NCBI GenBank assembly: GCA_016202795.1 | Contig: JACQNY010000131.1 | Coordinates: 1 to 7,602 of the forward strand | Direction of reading: 5' to 3' | From: Candidatus Aenigmatarchaeota archaeon | Lineage (GTDB): Archaea; Aenigmatarchaeota; Aenigmatarchaeia; JACPZZ01 | Length of the DNA: 7,602 bases | Shown here: piece by piece, positions 5,157-7,602 of the stretch | Numbering within the stretch: the stretch's first letter is position 1 | Layout of the letters: every line of letters begins with the position of its first letter | Notes under the pieces: model-generated | The model's database searches: none | The model's input: the letters and a program-made list of their open reading frames with translations, nothing else | What the model was told of the DNA's origin: nothing | Program-made: the position numbers and the translations under genes

Positions 5157-6319
5157 TTGTTATCCCTCGAAAATATGTGAACGGTACAAGTTCCGCCGGA
5201 CCCGCCGACATTATGCGCCAATCCGTAATTCGCATTCTTAACCTGGCGTTCGCCTGCCTGGTTGCGCAACTGCCACATTATCTCCGTGACTTGTTTTATG
5301 CCTGTTGCCCCGACAGGGTGTCCGCAAGCTTTCAAACCGCCGGAAGTGTTTACTGGTAATTTTGAATTTAACGTCGTTTCTCCGTTGGCTGTGGCTTTGC
5401 CTCCTTCGCCTTTCTTGAAAAAGCCTAAGTCTTCTATTGCCATTATTTCAGCAATTGTGAAACAGTCGTGAACTTCAGCTACATTGATGTCTTTAGGAGT
5501 CAGCCTTGCTTGCGTAAAAGCGTCTCTGGCAGCGACTTTCGTTGAATTTATCTCGGTAAGCGATTTGCGGTCATGCAATGATAATGTATCGCTTGCCTGC
5601 GCAGACGCTGCGATCCACACGGGATTGCATTTGTTTTTCTTTATAAAATCTTCTGATGCTAAAAGAACAGCGGCCGCACCATCGGTTATTGGAGAGCAAT
5701 CAAGAAGTTTTAACGGCAACGCCACGGGTGCGGACTTCATTACATCATCAATGGTTATTTTATTCTTGAACTGCGCGTAAGGGTTTTTCGAGCCGTTTTC
5801 GTGGTTTTTCACAGCAGCCGCGGCTAACTGTTCTTCAGTTGTTCCGAAATCATACATATGCCTTTTCGCCATCATTGCGTATATTCCCGGGAACGTCGCT
5901 CCATGAAAAACTTCCCATTCGTAATCTGATGCGCCGCCTAAAATTGTCGTAGCTTCTTCTATCGTGACGTCGGTCATCTTCTCAACGCCGCCGACTATAA
6001 CGACATCGTGTAAACCCGAAGCTACAGAAATGTAAGCTTGGCGCAACGCAACGCCTCCGGAAGCGCACGCCGCTTCAACGCGCACAGCAGGAAGCGGATT
6101 TAACCCCATGTGGTCCGCGATTAACGCGGCGATATGCTCCTGTTTTGAAAACCCGCCAGCAGACATTGTCCCGCCGTAGACCGCTTGTATATCTTTTCCA
6201 ACAACGCCCGCATCCTGTATTGCTTGGACGCCAGCCTCCGCTATTAATTCTTTTAACCCCTTATCCCAGTGCTCGCCGAATTTCGACAAACCTCCGCCGA
6301 TAACCGCAACTTTTCTCAT
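5153..6319 (-). CDS. Acetoacetyl-CoA thiolase, archaeal SCP2-like type, 388 aa
   Basis: The enzyme condenses two acetyl-CoA to acetoacetyl-CoA, the first step of the mevalonate pathway. The nucleophilic Cys is C85 in EAACASGG. The family histidines are H284 in EVHDCF and H334 in CGHPVGATG. The C-terminal glycine-rich motif AHNVGGSGGT (368-377) lacks the second catalytic Cys (CxGGG) of classical biosynthetic thiolases, as is normal for the archaeal/SCP2-like group. The length of about 390 aa is typical and no signal sequence is present. The condensation is thermodynamically unfavourable alone. In archaea the product passes directly to HMG-CoA synthase in a complex with DUF35. Both partners flank this gene, linked by ATGA overlaps on each side, which fits stoichiometric coupled translation. 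Confidence 0.95.
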   Translation of the reverse strand: MRKVAVIGGGLSKFGEHWDKGLKELIAEAGVQAIQDAGVVGKDIQAVYGGTMSAGGFSKQEHIAALIADHMGLNPLPAVRVEAACASGGVALRQAYISVASGLHDVVIVGGVEKMTDVTIEEATTILGGASDYEWEVFHGATFPGIYAMMAKRHMYDFGTTEEQLAAAAVKNHENGSKNPYAQFKNKITIDDVMKSAPVALPLKLLDCSPITDGAAAVLLASEDFIKKNKCNPVWIAASAQASDTLSLHDRKSLTEINSTKVAARDAFTQARLTPKDINVAEVHDCFTIAEIMAIEDLGFFKKGEGGKATANGETTLNSKLPVNTSGGLKACGHPVGATGIKQVTEIMWQLRNQAGERQVKNANYGLAHNVGGSGGTCTVHIFSRDNK

Positions 6320-7365
6320 CCTGATGTCATCCCCACAATAGTTTTCCTGTGCTTCAGATAGACAGCATAATCCACATATTCTTTGTTTTTTGCGTAATAC
6401 TCAAACGGAACTATGCGATTTCTTTTCTCTTCGATTTTCGGAGTTACCTTGATTACAAACGCGTCCGAGCCCGCGCCCGAGCCGTATGACACGACTAAAA
6501 TTTTCTGGCCCGCTTTCGCTACGTCCAATACCGAAGCTAACCCGACCATCGACGCGCCGGAATATGTATTTCCGATTCTCGAAACAACCAAAGAATGTTT
6601 TAACTTTTCTGCGGGGATGTTTAAAATTTTCGCAGCCCTTAACGGGAACTTTTCATTTGGCTGGTGAAACACAACATGGTCAAAATCGTTTGGCGTAGTT
6701 TTGCTTTTCTCCATCATTCCTTTTGCAGCTTCTGTGAGGTGGCGGAAATATGCCGGCTCGCCCGTGAATTTTGAACCGTGCTGTGGGAAATGTTCTAAAT
6801 CTCTTCGCCAAAAATCCGGCGTGTCGGTTGTAAACGAAAAAGTATCTTCAATTTCAGCAATAACGTCGCCCTTGCCGATTATGAAAGCCGCGCCGCCAGC
6901 CCCCGCAGTGTATTCAAGCGCGTCGCCCGGCCGTCCTTGTGCCGTATCTGCGCCAATAGCTAACCCGTATTTTATCATGTTCGCGCCGACTAAACCCATG
7001 CACATTTGGATCGCAGCAGTCCCGGCTTTGCACGCAAATTCTGTATCAGCAGCCGTCATAACTGGTGTGGCTTCGATTGCCTCGGCAACAATAGTCGACG
7101 TAGGCTTTACAGCATAAGGATGCGATTCAGACCCAACAAATACCGCGCCGATATCAACCGGATTCACGCCAGCGTGGCGCACAGCGTTTCGCGCTGCTTC
7201 TACGGATATTGTCGCAGTGTCCTCGTCTGTTCCGGGCAGGGATTTCTCGCTTATTCCAAGCCCGCTTTTTATTGCGTTGGGATTGCGGTTCCACACCCTT
7301 GCGATTTCTTCGACCTTGATTCTGAACCTCGGAACGTAAACGCCATAGCCTACTATGCCAACCAT
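6316..7365 (-). CDS. Hydroxymethylglutaryl-CoA synthase, archaeal type, 349 aa
   Basis: The enzyme joins acetyl-CoA to acetoacetyl-CoA to give HMG-CoA. The catalytic triad expected for the family is visible: E80 (GSESHPYAVKP), C112 (EFACKAG) and H234 (VFHQPNEKFP). GNTYSGAS and the C-terminal YGSGAGSDAF block are also conserved. The length matches the archaeal form (about 350 aa), shorter than eukaryotic enzymes. I start the gene at ATG 7365 (MVGIVGYGVYVPRFRIK), which matches the family N-terminus. The longer frame to a TTG at 7389 adds eight unconserved residues and would begin next to the TATA box. That box (7389-7396) is about 27 nt upstream of the ATG and there is no Shine-Dalgarno sequence, so the message is probably leaderless. 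It is the first gene of the operon, and its stop overlaps the thiolase ATG as ATGA. Confidence 0.95.
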   Translation of the reverse strand: MVGIVGYGVYVPRFRIKVEEIARVWNRNPNAIKSGLGISEKSLPGTDEDTATISVEAARNAVRHAGVNPVDIGAVFVGSESHPYAVKPTSTIVAEAIEATPVMTAADTEFACKAGTAAIQMCMGLVGANMIKYGLAIGADTAQGRPGDALEYTAGAGGAAFIIGKGDVIAEIEDTFSFTTDTPDFWRRDLEHFPQHGSKFTGEPAYFRHLTEAAKGMMEKSKTTPNDFDHVVFHQPNEKFPLRAAKILNIPAEKLKHSLVVSRIGNTYSGASMVGLASVLDVAKAGQKILVVSYGSGAGSDAFVIKVTPKIEEKRNRIVPFEYYAKNKEYVDYAVYLKHRKTIVGMTSG

Positions 7366-7388
7366 ACGTCGTTGTTCAACAGCGAGCA

Positions 7389-7396
7389 ATATATAA
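7389..7396 (-). promoter_or_regulatory. TATA box of the mevalonate operon
   Basis: On the - strand TTATATAT is centred about 27 nt upstream of the HMG-CoA synthase ATG at 7365. This is the spacing expected between an archaeal TATA box and a transcription start at the start codon itself. A second TATA-like TTTATAAA (7461-7468) is near-palindromic and could give a longer leader of roughly 70 nt. The first box is the better placed. Confidence 0.6.
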
Positions 7397-7541
7397 CTAA
7401 CGTATGCCGTATCGCTTTTTGTCCAAACACCCTAAAGCCTTCTAAAAGGCATTTTCATGAATTTATAAAACAAAAGCAAAAAAGGAGAGGGAGTAGACTG
7501 AATAGGCGCATAGATAAGCTGAAACAGATGCATCGTAAACC
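7397..7541. other. Gene-free spacer between the mevalonate operon and the second tRNA
   Basis: No convincing coding region is seen on either strand. A small hairpin pairs GCCTT (7437-7441) with AAGGC (7446-7450) around a 4-nt loop. It has no following T-run that would make it a clear terminator. TTTATAAA (7461-7468) is a possible TATA box in either direction. A purine-rich run (7471-7495) follows it. CTGA tetranucleotides occur near 7498 and 7520, but no matching C box was found for a C/D guide RNA. Confidence 0.5.
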
Positions 7542-7573
7542 GAAGCATACCGTATACTGTATCGGTATGCTTC
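7542..7573. repeat. 11-bp perfect inverted repeat upstream of the second tRNA
   Basis: GAAGCATACCG (7542-7552) is the exact reverse complement of CGGTATGCTTC (7563-7573). The 10-nt spacer is TATACTGTAT. The right arm is identical to the motif copy at 32-42 upstream of tRNA-Cys. The spacer is centred about 26 nt before the tRNA start at 7584, so it could be that gene's TATA box, with the arms as flanking binding sites or a cruciform. The repeat is read directly; its role is inferred. Confidence 0.7.
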
Positions 7574-7583
7574 TAGTTAAAAC

Positions 7584-7602
7584 GGGCTCGTAGTATAACG
7601 GC
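7584..7602 (+). tRNA. 5' part of a second tRNA gene, cut by the window end
   Basis: The last 19 nt fit a tRNA 5' end: acceptor strand GGGCTCG (7584-7590), U8 and A9, a D arm beginning GTAT, then A14, A15, C16 and the invariant GG (7600-7601). Position 20 is the last base available. The anticodon lies outside the window, so the amino acid cannot be assigned. A TATA-like TATACTGTAT (7553-7562) is correctly placed upstream. Confidence 0.75.

Noticed and set aside
7366..7389. Longer HMG-CoA synthase starting at TTG 7389
   Set aside because: The eight extra residues are not conserved, the start would abut the TATA box, and the family N-terminus begins at ATG 7365.
7437..7450. Stem-loop as an intrinsic terminator
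   Set aside because: The stem has only 5 bp, there is no good T-run after it on either strand, and it lies upstream of, not after, the mevalonate operon.
7490..7541. C/D box guide RNA, suggested by two CTGA boxes
   Set aside because: No RUGAUGA C box or C' box with proper spacing was found on the same strand.
7006..7593. 195-codon open frame on the + strand covering the HMG-CoA synthase start and the spacer
   Set aside because: It is mostly antisense to a well-supported gene, has no recognisable motif, and runs through the mevalonate operon promoter, the inverted repeat and into the second tRNA.
1..7602. CRISPR array, insertion sequence or defence system
   Set aside because: No regularly spaced repeats, transposase, nuclease or toxin-antitoxin genes are present. 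All proteins are recognisable housekeeping or metabolic families.

Overview
The window looks like a piece of an archaeal chromosome. The evidence is a tRNA-Cys gene with a canonical 37/38 intron whose ends fit a bulge-helix-bulge splicing motif, the archaeal HMG-CoA synthase / thiolase / DUF35 gene set, a class I HMG-CoA reductase, TATA-like boxes lying 22-28 nt upstream of start codons (leaderless-type promoters), and oligo-T stretches instead of stem-loop terminators. Nothing in the window fixes the lineage. An uncultivated euryarchaeal or DPANN-type archaeon is a guess.

Left part (1-2027, + strand): two copies of an 11-bp motif precede tRNA-Cys(GCA) (75-199, intron 111-164). About 50 bp later come a Nudix hydrolase and cysteinyl-tRNA synthetase, joined by an ATGA stop/start overlap. 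The tRNA and the enzyme that charges it are therefore neighbours. The synthetase has Asp where the bacterial-type zinc site has its second Cys.

Middle (2005-3471): a small CoA-binding Rossmann protein (- strand) overlaps the 3' end of cysS tail to tail. It diverges from a ThiF/MoeB/HesA-type E1-like adenylyltransferase (+ strand). The 42-bp gap between the two starts holds one near-palindromic AT-rich element that can serve as TATA box for both genes. The E1-like gene meets the next operon head-on, and the two stop codons share a TTAA.

Right part (7365 down to 3468, - strand): a tight four-gene operon for the upper mevalonate pathway, in the order archaeal HMG-CoA synthase, acetoacetyl-CoA thiolase, DUF35 zinc-ribbon/OB protein, HMG-CoA reductase. 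The first three genes are linked by ATGA overlaps, and the reductase follows after 6 nt with its own Shine-Dalgarno sequence. Together they convert acetyl-CoA to mevalonate for archaeal isoprenoid lipids. The synthase, thiolase and DUF35 proteins are known to form a substrate-channelling complex in methanogenic archaea.

Right edge (7397-7602): a short gene-free spacer, an 11-bp inverted repeat built from the same motif as at the left edge, and the first 19 nt of a second tRNA gene cut by the window end.

No new multi-gene system is evident. The most notable points are the tRNA-Cys/cysS pairing, unusual residues in both partners, and the shared 11-bp motif upstream of both tRNA genes.
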